Source: JBDRHL01 sp043816955 (GTDB lineage Bacteria > Planctomycetota > Phycisphaerae > Sedimentisphaerales > CAYZTY01). Taken from it: 48,610 nt of DNA. Both the position numbers and the translations under genes were made by a program. Each line of letters opens with the position of its first letter. The stretch's first letter is position 1. The stretch is taken from NCBI GenBank assembly GCA_043816955.1, contig JBDRHL010000117.1, forward strand, positions 1 to 48,610, in the 5' to 3' direction. The notes below the pieces were generated by a model. That model did no database searches. It was not told the origin of the DNA and was given only the letters and a program-made list of their open reading frames with translations. Below are positions 8,849 to 16,604 of this stretch, one piece after another.

Positions 8849-9162
8849 TGTGCTTCTCCTTTCAAGAAGTCTGCCAATATTTTTTTGCCATGAGTAACCA
8901 TCTAATCTAAATTGTAATTGAGAGAAGAGTAAAAAAAATCATGAGAAAGTCATGTACTTACAGAATTGAAGAAAAACCGCGTGTCCAATCGCAGAAATGC
9001 AAATTATTTTTTTGTAAAAAATTCCAAAAGAAAGTCATGAAGAAAGTCATCAGATGCTGCTATAACTTAAATCCCCCCAATATTTTGCAGAGATGCTTGT
9101 TGTCGGAGTCTATATCTTTCCGTCTTGCATTGATTTTGCGTAGTTTTTTCTTTGCGATTTTG
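8849..9162. other. AT-rich gap in the mobile island
   Basis: No credible gene is seen. Three copies of GAAAGTCAT (near 8945, 9031 and 9041) lie 95-200 bases upstream of the methyltransferase start, two of them 10 bases apart, and could be an operator or promoter region for the methyltransferase-terminase operon. A plus-strand 80-codon frame across it (8941-9183) is low-complexity and lacks a ribosome site. Confidence 0.4.
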
Positions 9163-9711
9163 TTACAACGTTTTTTTACTTGAACAATGTAACTTGGCCC
9201 ATTGTTTAAAATCATCTTTATGTACCTTGAGTCTGCATCTCGTCTTCCGAGCTTTTGGTTGCGGTCCCTTTTTCCGCATATAGCGTATAGGCCCATCAGG
9301 CGTTAGTAGTTTGCTCAGTTTTGAAGACGATATTTGGTTGTTAGCGATGTATACGATTGCATCCGATGCGGTTATATAGTCTGGGTTATTATTGTCCCAA
9401 GGTATTTCTTTAAGTTTGCTTTGATAGAGAAGTTTTGCCAAGTTTCGGATATCATCTATAACATCTTTATGGTCGATGCCAAACTCAAAACTGGGCCAAT
9501 TCGGTCGAGAGGATTTAACCTTATTTGCCAGGTTGTCCAAATCCGGTATTTGGTCAAGCTTATTTCTGGGAACGCGAGAACGTATCTTATCCAAAACGTC
9601 CAAGATAACATCAGCTGGATGAGGCCCAGATGAACATTTTTTACCCGGAACTGTGTTCGCCCAGCGGTCAGCTTCATCCTCAAGAACTTTCGCATATTGT
9701 TGAAGACACAT
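9163..9711 (-). CDS. Hypothetical protein with HTH-like C-terminal segment
   Basis: The 182-residue soluble basic protein is first in the minus-strand mobile island. The N-terminal half is helical and charged. The C-terminal third (YITASDAIVYIANNQISSSKLSKLL, then basic residues and LKVHKDDFKQWAK) resembles an excisionase or MerR-type winged helix reading a DNA site, with the phrase of a DNA-binding wing followed by a short helix. I do not recognise the family. AAAGG lies 10 bases before ATG 9711. Position suggests a control or excision-direction factor for the serine recombinase, but that is inference. Confidence 0.6.
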   Translation of the reverse strand: MCLQQYAKVLEDEADRWANTVPGKKCSSGPHPADVILDVLDKIRSRVPRNKLDQIPDLDNLANKVKSSRPNWPSFEFGIDHKDVIDDIRNLAKLLYQSKLKEIPWDNNNPDYITASDAIVYIANNQISSSKLSKLLTPDGPIRYMRKKGPQPKARKTRCRLKVHKDDFKQWAKLHCSSKKTL

Positions 9712-9968
9712 TTTTCACTTGCCTTTCTATCTACTTAATTTTATCACGTAGCTGTGAAAAAAGTAAAAATATATGCGCTGTTGTTGCTTGATTTATAACG
9801 CTTAATAACCGGACCTGAATAGCAGCCAATTTATGTGCCATTCTGCAGATATTAAACTTTGATCCAGGCACTCTTTTTCATAGAGATCATCAGATATTTC
9901 GAATCAATTAGTCAATATTCCTGTGTTGTTTTCCCATAGTACCGGAGGTTTGGCAGGGCGGCCACAAG

Positions 9969-10118
9969 ATGAGTTTTACGGGGTGTTACATAACTTGGCA
10001 CAAAAACGCCATAAGTCTTTATGTAACAAAGAGTTGCAAAAACTCAGCCACTTTGAAATGTAACATAAAATGTTACATAAAAGTATCTTCAGTTCCTCAT
10101 ATGATGTCCCCGCTATAG
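9969..10118 (+). CDS. Possible 49-residue small protein (weak)
   Basis: An ATG-to-TAG frame ends 8 bases before a strong plus-strand terminator, which is its main support. The predicted peptide is Cys- and Lys-rich with repeated CYI/CNIK words that arise from the TGTTACAT repeats, so it may be an RNA or regulatory region rather than a gene. No good ribosome site precedes the ATG (GGAGG lies too far away, about 24 bases). Confidence 0.2.
   Translation: MSFTGCYITWHKNAISLYVTKSCKNSATLKCNIKCYIKVSSVPHMMSPL
9984..10080. repeat. TGTTACAT repeats in direct and inverted orientation
   Basis: TGTTACATAA occurs at 9984-9993, its complement TTATGTAACA at 10018-10027, and an inverted pair (TGTAACAT, 3-base spacer, ATGTTACA) at about 10059-10077. 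Four half-sites within 100 bases look like binding sites for a dimeric regulator of the adjacent mobile island. They lie 270-370 bases from the first island gene start at 9711. Confidence 0.5.
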
Positions 10119-10125
10119 AATTCTG

Positions 10126-10164
10126 GAGATAACTTCTTATCGGACAAGAAGTTATCTCTTTTTT
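10126..10164 (+). terminator. Intrinsic terminator, plus strand
   Basis: A perfect 13-bp stem (GAGATAACTTCTT at 10126-10138 and AAGAAGTTATCTC at 10146-10158) with a 7-base loop is followed by six T. It acts on plus-strand transcripts, yet no established plus-strand gene lies upstream, so it may end a small RNA or a small-protein transcript from 9.8-10.1 kb. Confidence 0.75.
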
Positions 10165-10240
10165 GCACCGATGTTTTTACCCCGATATGAACCTGCGATC
10201 TCTGCGGAGAACCTCTTTCTTAACTTTCAAAAAAAAGGAA

Positions 10241-11206
10241 TCAAGTAGCTCGGTTAAGCCGCAGGAACTCTTGGCACATTGCATCTAGTGCCTCCTGGCT
10301 GTGTCCAGCGCCAGCAGGGTCTTCGTACCATCGAGGAATAAAACCGCCTTCGGGTCGTCCCAGGGTTCTTGCCATTTTTCTGCAATAAGCCCGTATTTCG
10401 TCCAATGTGCCTTTGGCCATTACCGTCTGAATGTCGACCGGGCTGAAAAAAGTAATACGTCCGCCAAAGCGGTTCCCAAGAAGTTCCAAACCCATATTCT
10501 CTTGCTGATCCATATGAATTACGTCAAGGCCTATTTCTATGAGATCGTCGAGAATATCGAGGATGTTGCCGCAACTGTGTAGAAAAGTGAACATCTTATG
10601 ATTGTGCGCCGCCTGATAGATGCGTTCGTACTTTGGCTTCCAAATCTGCCGCCACATCTCGGGCGAAATCATAAGTTGATTCTGCAGCCCCCAATCATCG
10701 CAAAATATCAGTCCATCCACACCCGCATTGGCGTATTTCTCAATTGTATAAAGATTCATCTCTACCAATATGTCAATGAGTTTGCACAATTGCTCGGGGG
10801 CCTGATAGATATCTATCCATGTGTTCTCAAGGCCTCTGATAAAATGTACCCTTTCGTAAATTGAAATTCCGCCACCTGTCAGGAATTTATCGCCGGCCCA
10901 ATCCCTTGCCCCTTCAAGAATTTCCCATCGCTGGCTTTTTTTGATATCGGGGATTTTAAGACATGAAAAATCTTTCCAGTCTTTAAGGGGATACTCTTTG
11001 ACTTCACCAAGGTTGCAAACGCCGATGTTTTCCCAAACAGCACCCCATTCATCGGTAGCAGTACCTTTGCCCTTCGGTCGATCATCTGGTGAGGGACTCA
11101 TCTTTACAAAGGCGAAATCCGTGCCATATTTTTCCGGCAAATCATAAGGAAGTCTCTCGGGCCGTTCAAAGCGAATCGTTTTAGTTACAATCTCTCTGCT
11201 TGTCAT
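10241..11206 (-). CDS. URO-D superfamily protein, probably MtaA-like methyltransferase
   Basis: The 321-residue URO-D-fold (TIM-barrel) protein starts REIVTKTIRFERPERLPYDLP, typical of the catabolic branch of this family rather than of heme synthesis. The HSCGN motif (210-214 from the chosen start) gives the His-x-Cys zinc site known in MtaA/MtbA-type corrinoid methyltransferases. True uroporphyrinogen decarboxylases lack it. The third zinc ligand is not obvious. ATG 11206 follows the GH4 stop by two bases and has GGGAG upstream, so translation is coupled; ATG 11221 would overlap. A role with methyl groups released from methylated sugars is inferred. Confidence 0.8.
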   Translation of the reverse strand: MTSREIVTKTIRFERPERLPYDLPEKYGTDFAFVKMSPSPDDRPKGKGTATDEWGAVWENIGVCNLGEVKEYPLKDWKDFSCLKIPDIKKSQRWEILEGARDWAGDKFLTGGGISIYERVHFIRGLENTWIDIYQAPEQLCKLIDILVEMNLYTIEKYANAGVDGLIFCDDWGLQNQLMISPEMWRQIWKPKYERIYQAAHNHKMFTFLHSCGNILDILDDLIEIGLDVIHMDQQENMGLELLGNRFGGRITFFSPVDIQTVMAKGTLDEIRAYCRKMARTLGRPEGGFIPRWYEDPAGAGHSQEALDAMCQEFLRLNRAT

Positions 11207-11208
11207 TT

Positions 11209-12537
11209 TTAATACTCCCATATGCTCTTAAATTGAGGTAGATAGTTACGGTTCTTTCGCAACATTTCTTTGACCATTTTTTTGATTTCATCAAGCGAAA
11301 GTACCGCTGCTGTGAGAGGATCGTATGCTACAGCATGAAATACGAGTTTTGGATCACCTGTCAAGGCAGCTTCCACAGCCATCTCTTCGACCGCCACGTT
11401 GATGTTATTAAGAGCAGCACACTGTGGTGGCAGCGCACCTACATAGATGGGATTCGAGCCCCGCTTGTTGACCAGAACAGGGACTTCCACACATACATCG
11501 TCGGGCAGGTTTGTGATTAGACCTGTATTTGGCACATTACCGTTGAACATGAACGGTTCGCCACCTTGCAAGGCGTTGATAATATATGCGGCATATTCAT
11601 GACCCCTTTCGAGTGATTCAGGACCTCCTTGCTGAAACCATTGTTTCACGTCTTTTTTCCATGTCTTCTCGGTGTTCAGATATTCGTTGAGAATGTAGGC
11701 ATGTTTGCCTGGATTCCAGCCTGTGCCCGGCAAACAATATTTCTTTATCAAATCAGGGCGTTTTCGGAACCACCAGTTATATTCCGAATTATGGCCGCTG
11801 GATTCAGTAACATAGTACCCCAAATGCTTGAACATTTCGTTTCGGACTATCTCTTCATTGTAGATTTCTTTGTTTTTGATAGCTTTGCGAATCAACGGAT
11901 AGGCATCTTTGCCGTTTTTCTTAAATTCGAGATACCAGGCTAGATGATTCGTTCCCGCACAGAGATATGTTATCTTATCCATTGGCGTTTTAATCCATCT
12001 TGCCAGCATCTCCGCGGTACCCTGCACACTGTGACAGAGTCCTGTAACCTGTATATGCGATTTAATCTGCATTGCTCTGCACAACATTGCCATCGGGTTG
12101 GTATAATTCAGCAAAGTTGCGTTTGGGCACAGCCGTTCCATGTCCTTACATATATCCAACATTACCGGGATGGTACGCAAAGCGCGGAAGATGCCTGCCG
12201 GGCCGCGAGTATCGCCCACATTGATATCAACACCATATTTTTTCGGTATCTCGATATCATGTCTCCATACACGAATCGGGGCCGCTAAAATCGTACACAG
12301 AACCACATCAGCGCCTTTGAGGGCTTTTTTGCGATCAGTCGTAACTTCCAGCGTGGCGGAATATTTTCCTTTTTTAATAATTAGCTGGGCCGCCCTTTTT
12401 GCAAAGTTCAACCGTTCCTTGTTAATGTCCATAAGAACTATTGTCGAATCCTGCAGCAACGGGAATGTCAACAGATCTTTAATTAAATTACGCGTAAAGC
12501 CAAGGCTTCCTGCCCCGATAAAAACTATTCTTGACAC
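11209..12537 (-). CDS. GH4 family glycosidase (alpha-galactosidase/alpha-glucosidase type)
   Basis: The 442-residue cytoplasmic enzyme of glycoside hydrolase family 4 uses NAD+ and a divalent metal in an oxidation-elimination mechanism. Visible motifs are the Rossmann loop GAGSLG (8-13), NYTNP (144-148), the metal-binding GLCHS (Cys168-His169) and GTNH (His198). CHSVQG is typical of the MelA/AglA-like branch, although galacturonidase activity also occurs in GH4 and would suit the pectin context. It begins with GTG at 12537 behind AGGAG. It sits between the small ORF and the URO-D-like gene in a compact operon. Confidence 0.88.
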   Translation of the reverse strand: MSRIVFIGAGSLGFTRNLIKDLLTFPLLQDSTIVLMDINKERLNFAKRAAQLIIKKGKYSATLEVTTDRKKALKGADVVLCTILAAPIRVWRHDIEIPKKYGVDINVGDTRGPAGIFRALRTIPVMLDICKDMERLCPNATLLNYTNPMAMLCRAMQIKSHIQVTGLCHSVQGTAEMLARWIKTPMDKITYLCAGTNHLAWYLEFKKNGKDAYPLIRKAIKNKEIYNEEIVRNEMFKHLGYYVTESSGHNSEYNWWFRKRPDLIKKYCLPGTGWNPGKHAYILNEYLNTEKTWKKDVKQWFQQGGPESLERGHEYAAYIINALQGGEPFMFNGNVPNTGLITNLPDDVCVEVPVLVNKRGSNPIYVGALPPQCAALNNINVAVEEMAVEAALTGDPKLVFHAVAYDPLTAAVLSLDEIKKMVKEMLRKNRNYLPQFKSIWEY

Positions 12538-12677
12538 AAGTGCTCTCCTGAAAATTCTGTAATGTTTAATGGGCTTTCTGGTTACACAAAACTGCTTGTC
12601 TTAGCAGTAATACCTATACTTGCTATTGTTAATACTTCCGTAATTTTCAGATATTTCAACTTCTCAATATAGCAGTG

Positions 12678-12875
12678 TTACTTTTTACAAACTTTTATCT
12701 GTGAAATCATCGGTGATAATTTTGCTTTCTTGGTGACACGAATCGGACCTTTTTTTTTCTTTGTCAAAAGATACCGACGATACTCCGATGCTTTTTCGGT
12801 CATCGGCTTACCGTAATCCCACAGTACAGGGCACTCGTGACAAAAAGACCAACCTAAATCAATCTCGTTATTCAT
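12678..12875 (-). CDS. Small hypothetical protein
   Basis: A 65-residue frame starts 27 bases after the polygalacturonase stop. It has CHEC near the N terminus (MNNEIDLGWSFCHECPVLW) and a Lys-rich C-terminal half. No strong ribosome site is seen and I do not recognise it. It may be a small gene of the operon or the broken tail of a longer one. Confidence 0.35.
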   Translation of the reverse strand: MNNEIDLGWSFCHECPVLWDYGKPMTEKASEYRRYLLTKKKKGPIRVTKKAKLSPMISQIKVCKK

Positions 12876-12901
12876 GTTATATTTTTCAAGAAAGGTTTGT
12901 T

Positions 12902-14440
12902 TTATTTCTCCACAACAGCAGTCCTGTCGACATCTTCTCCGAGTAAAATCCCCTGTTTAGCCGACTGGAGGTTATTGCCCGCAACATATACATCCCTGGT
13001 TTTTGAGCCACTAATTTTCAGGAACGTATCGCAGTCTTTGGGTGCCTGGCAGTGGCGAATGATTGCTCCTTCGACATTTTTAAGACAAACAATCGGGCTG
13101 ACAGAACTACAGGTGCCGGCCTTAAAACAATCAATTTCAATATTCTCAGCATTTTCAATCTGAAGTGCCTGAGCGAATTTCGCTACTACAGTAACATTGT
13201 GAAACTGAACATCCTTTATGTTATTGCACAAAAAGCCTGCGTTTTTCATCGGCTCAACATCATATATGGACGCAGGCAGCTTAGGCTCTTCATCAGTCTC
13301 TTCGCCAACACTTATCACAACATTATTAAACGTAACACCCTCAATCGGTATTTCAGGCAGCCCATAAAGAAAACCGGCGGCGGCTTTTACATTACGCGCA
13401 GTCATATTGGAAATATGAATATTACGAAAAGCAGGTGTCCTTTCGTCAACAGCCCTTGTGTTCTTATCGTTAATATAGGCATCGTCGGGACTATTGCCGG
13501 CGGCATAGTAACAATTCATAACAATGGGGCATAAGACATTTTTCATAATAATATTATCGATGCGAATATCTTCGACGAGGCCGCCTCTTCCGCGGCATGA
13601 TTTGATTCTAATTCCGCGATCAGTATCGACAAAAACGCAATTGGAAATAACAACATTACGCACTGCTCCTGACATATCACTGCCTATAACCACGCCGCCA
13701 TGTCCGTGAGCCATTGTGCAATTTGTAACCGTAATATTCTCACAGGCTATACCGACAGAACGACCGTCTTCGTTCATTCCGGATTTAATCGTAAGGCAAT
13801 CATCGCCGACATCTATATGACAGTTTGAAATGTGCACATTTTTACAGGAATCAGGGTTGATTCCGTCGGTGTTGGATGATTCATAAGGATTTGCAATACT
13901 AATGGCGGTTATGGTAATATTTTCGCAGAACAACGGACTCACTGTCCAGAAAGGAGAGTTGATGAGCCTGATGCCCTGAATAAGAACATTATGACAATTT
14001 TCCGGCCCAACCAGAAGCGGGCGGGCATACTTTAAACTGCCGTTAAGTTTCTTCTCCCACCAGGGCCTGCCCTGGCCATCAATTGTGCCGCGACCTGTAA
14101 TCGCAATATTTTCGCACATCCTGCTATAAAGAAAAGGCATATATCCTTTTTGTTTGATTCCTTCAAAACGCCTTTCAATAATCGGATAATCGTCAGGATT
14201 CGTACTGGCTAGGATTCTCGCCCCGGCATCGATGTGCAAAGTAATATTACTTTTTAATTGTATCGGGCCTGTCAAAAACTTCCCGGCAGGAACCCAGACG
14301 GTCCCGCCGCCTGATTCGGAGCAAGCTCTTATTGTTTCATTAATGGCCTTGGTATTGTTTGTCTGGCCGTCACCGACAGCCCCGAAGTCTGAAATGCAAA
14401 AAATATTTTGTGCTAAATTTGTTCTTTTATTGATATTCAT
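12902..14440 (-). CDS. GH28 polygalacturonase, cytoplasmic
   Basis: The 512-residue right-handed beta-helix enzyme of GH28 hydrolyses alpha-1,4-galacturonan. All signature motifs are present: NTDGI (190-194, catalytic Asp192), GDDC (212-215, catalytic Asp213 and Asp214), HGHGG (245-249) and RIK (278-280). A pectate-lyase-like N-terminal segment (FGAVGDGQTNNTKAI) precedes the helix. There is no signal peptide, so it probably acts inside the cell as an exo-enzyme on imported oligogalacturonides, matching the symporter encoded just upstream. The stop lies 27 bases before the small ORF. The ribosome site at 14440 is weak (AAGATAAGAA). Confidence 0.92.
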   Translation of the reverse strand: MNINKRTNLAQNIFCISDFGAVGDGQTNNTKAINETIRACSESGGGTVWVPAGKFLTGPIQLKSNITLHIDAGARILASTNPDDYPIIERRFEGIKQKGYMPFLYSRMCENIAITGRGTIDGQGRPWWEKKLNGSLKYARPLLVGPENCHNVLIQGIRLINSPFWTVSPLFCENITITAISIANPYESSNTDGINPDSCKNVHISNCHIDVGDDCLTIKSGMNEDGRSVGIACENITVTNCTMAHGHGGVVIGSDMSGAVRNVVISNCVFVDTDRGIRIKSCRGRGGLVEDIRIDNIIMKNVLCPIVMNCYYAAGNSPDDAYINDKNTRAVDERTPAFRNIHISNMTARNVKAAAGFLYGLPEIPIEGVTFNNVVISVGEETDEEPKLPASIYDVEPMKNAGFLCNNIKDVQFHNVTVVAKFAQALQIENAENIEIDCFKAGTCSSVSPIVCLKNVEGAIIRHCQAPKDCDTFLKISGSKTRDVYVAGNNLQSAKQGILLGEDVDRTAVVEK

Positions 14441-14512
14441 TTCTTATCTTGATTCTGCAAACAACGCCCACCACACGTATTGAAGAACTGCTGCCGTTCA
14501 TAAAAAACCTTT

Positions 14513-16483
14513 CTACTGTTTCTTCATCTCGTCAGCGAGGTTGTGATGGTCGACAACCCGGCCATCGTCAAGGTCATTTCTTTTAACGGTTTTTAGTGAG
14601 TCAAACAATCTTTTCAAATCCCTGAAGCCGCCGATGGTGAGCCAGACGGCTATAGCAAAAGACGTTATAATGGTAAACCATAACATGTAATAGTGAACGC
14701 GTGCCCAGCCGGGGTCGGACAATCCCCCAAAAGCAGCTATCAACGCTGCGGTTATACCTATCCCAAAGAAAAGCAATGTTTTGCCGATTGAAATTGCATA
14801 TATGAGTTTATCACCGAAAGTAAACTCCTTCGTGTAGCCGAGAACCATTTTTATGCGCGAGCCGAGTTTTTGTTTCGGCATCGTTTCGGGGATATCCCCG
14901 CCGGCAACAGCATATTTGCCCCTGTGGAGCATGCGATCCATATCAAAGCTCTGTGACCTGCCAAGCAAGGATACGAGAATGTATGAAATTATCGATGAAA
15001 TCATACTTGCCGCCGTCATCCATTTGAAATCTATTGGGAAATTTTGTCCGTATAGACTGTACCAGAACTGTTCGACAATAACCGCAGAAACGGCCAGTGT
15101 TGAGCCGACAATCATCGCAGCCCAGGCCGCGGCGGTGGTACCTCTTTTCCAGTAAAGACCTCCAACCAGCACAGAGCCGGCGCCACCCATAAATATGGCG
15201 CCTGTAACCATAAAGAATAACTGAATTCGCTGCGTTTGTCTGAACACACAGCTCCAGAAGAAAATGAACACCGCAACACTAAGAACAGACCACCGCAGCC
15301 ATTTGAGATGCACGTCTGGCGGAATAGGTTTTTTGCGGAAAGGCATGATGACGTCCTGAATGAAAATGCTTCCCCATGAATGCAATTGCGTATTGTGGGT
15401 GCTTACGAAGGCTGCAAACATTGCTGCTGCGAAAAGCCCTATCAGGCCGGAAGGTAAAAAAGTTGCCATAGCCACAGGAGTTATCATCTGGTTGCGAACT
15501 TCCTCATTTGGTATCTGCTCAAGTAAGTTCTGTACATGCACCGCCTGGTCGGCATAGCTGGGACTGTGCATAACCGTATATGCGCAAAGAGGCAGAAGAG
15601 CCAGGCATCCCCAGAATCCCCAATGCCTGAAGTGGCTCAGGACACCTGCCATTTTTGCCTCATGCGGTGAGGCTGCCGCACAGCTATAGCCCTGTTCCGC
15701 CTGCCAGCTTTTATATTGATAGATTGATATTACTATGTGGATCACGAAAAACCAAACTGTAAATCCCTTGTTGCTTTCAAGATCAAATGGATTCACCATA
15801 GACTTGCCTGGCGGTGATGTTATCAGGGTTTCAAAAACTTCGTTTATATTAAACTTTACGAGCAGTACCACAAGAATGGCAACCAGGACAAGATTGCAGA
15901 ACATGCCCTGGAGAAAATCGGTTACGATTACGGCGATCTGTCCTCCGGCAACTGTGAAGTATACCGATACACCCAGAAGCACACATACGACAAGCGGGAA
16001 AGTCGGTATAGCACCAATCGAATCCGGCATACCGCAATATCGAATGAAAAAGTTCGCGCCGATGGCGGGGAAAATGCCAAAATTCACTATACCTGCACCA
16101 AAGGCAAGAATTCCTGTGAAAACCCTGAATCTTCTGCTGTAACGGATTTCAAAGAATTGCGCAAGAGTCATTGCCCGTGTCGCACGGTAACGATAGACAA
16201 TCCAGCCCGAAAGAGTGAGAACCATCATTATGGGAAAGGTAAGAAGATTCCACCAACTTGCTGCAAAGCCTGTCTCATAGCTTATCTGCATCTGCGCTAC
16301 TACGGAAACCGCTCCCAGCGCCGCCATGCCGTAAGCGATACAAACCAGATACCTTCCCGCACATCTGTTTGCGGCGAGAAAATCGGCCACGCTCGTGGTA
16401 TATTTTTTTGTGAAGCGGGCCATTGCCGTCAACACAATAAAAAGAACGATAGTTATACCCCAGTCCAGTGAGCTCATGTTCAT
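14513..16483 (-). CDS. Sodium:solute symporter (SSS family)
   Basis: The 656-residue inner-membrane protein has about 13-14 hydrophobic helices starting at DWGITIVLFIVLTAMARF. The SSS/SLC5-like core (helices carrying AIGANFFIRYCG, FTVAGGQIAVIVTDFLQG and FAAFVSTHNTQLHSWGSIFIQDV) matches transporters that couple sugar or sugar-acid uptake to Na+. ATG 16483 is chosen because AAGGAG lies 9 bases upstream; an ATG at 16537 would add an unlikely polar leader. It is encoded between an oxidoreductase and the GH28 gene, so import of galacturonate or oligogalacturonides is the natural guess, but the substrate is not readable from sequence. Confidence 0.9.
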   Translation of the reverse strand: MNMSSLDWGITIVLFIVLTAMARFTKKYTTSVADFLAANRCAGRYLVCIAYGMAALGAVSVVAQMQISYETGFAASWWNLLTFPIMMVLTLSGWIVYRYRATRAMTLAQFFEIRYSRRFRVFTGILAFGAGIVNFGIFPAIGANFFIRYCGMPDSIGAIPTFPLVVCVLLGVSVYFTVAGGQIAVIVTDFLQGMFCNLVLVAILVVLLVKFNINEVFETLITSPPGKSMVNPFDLESNKGFTVWFFVIHIVISIYQYKSWQAEQGYSCAAASPHEAKMAGVLSHFRHWGFWGCLALLPLCAYTVMHSPSYADQAVHVQNLLEQIPNEEVRNQMITPVAMATFLPSGLIGLFAAAMFAAFVSTHNTQLHSWGSIFIQDVIMPFRKKPIPPDVHLKWLRWSVLSVAVFIFFWSCVFRQTQRIQLFFMVTGAIFMGGAGSVLVGGLYWKRGTTAAAWAAMIVGSTLAVSAVIVEQFWYSLYGQNFPIDFKWMTAASMISSIISYILVSLLGRSQSFDMDRMLHRGKYAVAGGDIPETMPKQKLGSRIKMVLGYTKEFTFGDKLIYAISIGKTLLFFGIGITAALIAAFGGLSDPGWARVHYYMLWFTIITSFAIAVWLTIGGFRDLKRLFDSLKTVKRNDLDDGRVVDHHNLADEMKKQ

Positions 16484-16604
16484 AGTATTGTTCTCCTTAG
16501 AGTTTTCGTATCGGGTTTGAAGATTTTTCGACCGCAACGGATAAAATATTGTATTGTTTCATAGTGTATTTCTAACTCTTTCAATACTTGTCATACTTCG
16601 AGTC

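Larger units (their letters stand above)
9712..10240. other. Gap at right edge of island with repeats and a terminator
   Basis: This stretch holds no established gene. It contains repeated TGTTACAT sites in both orientations (9984-10080), a 49-codon plus-strand frame (9969-10118) and an intrinsic terminator (10126-10164). It separates the mobile island from the catabolic cluster and is a reasonable place for an attachment site or for control of the island. Confidence 0.5.

Noticed and set aside
8941..9183. Plus-strand 80-codon frame in the mobile island
   Set aside because: It has no ribosome site and low-complexity Phe/Lys/Cys composition, and it overlaps the end of the 9163-9711 gene.
9060..9296. 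Minus-strand 78-codon Lys/Arg-rich frame
   Set aside because: It overlaps the 3' part of the 9163-9711 gene in another frame and has no ribosome site or recognisable domain.
9712..10240. Attachment sites (attL/attR) for the serine recombinase
   Set aside because: I compared the gap regions at 2980-3649, 5501-5699 and 9712-10240 by eye and found no convincing shared core.
10165..10250. Plus-strand text resembling an integrase N terminus (AENLFLNFQ)
   Set aside because: The resemblance is too short and has no start or continuation; it may be chance.
10241..11206. Call as heme-pathway uroporphyrinogen decarboxylase (hemE)
   Set aside because: The HxC motif, the catabolic neighbours and the N-terminal style point to the methyltransferase-like branch.
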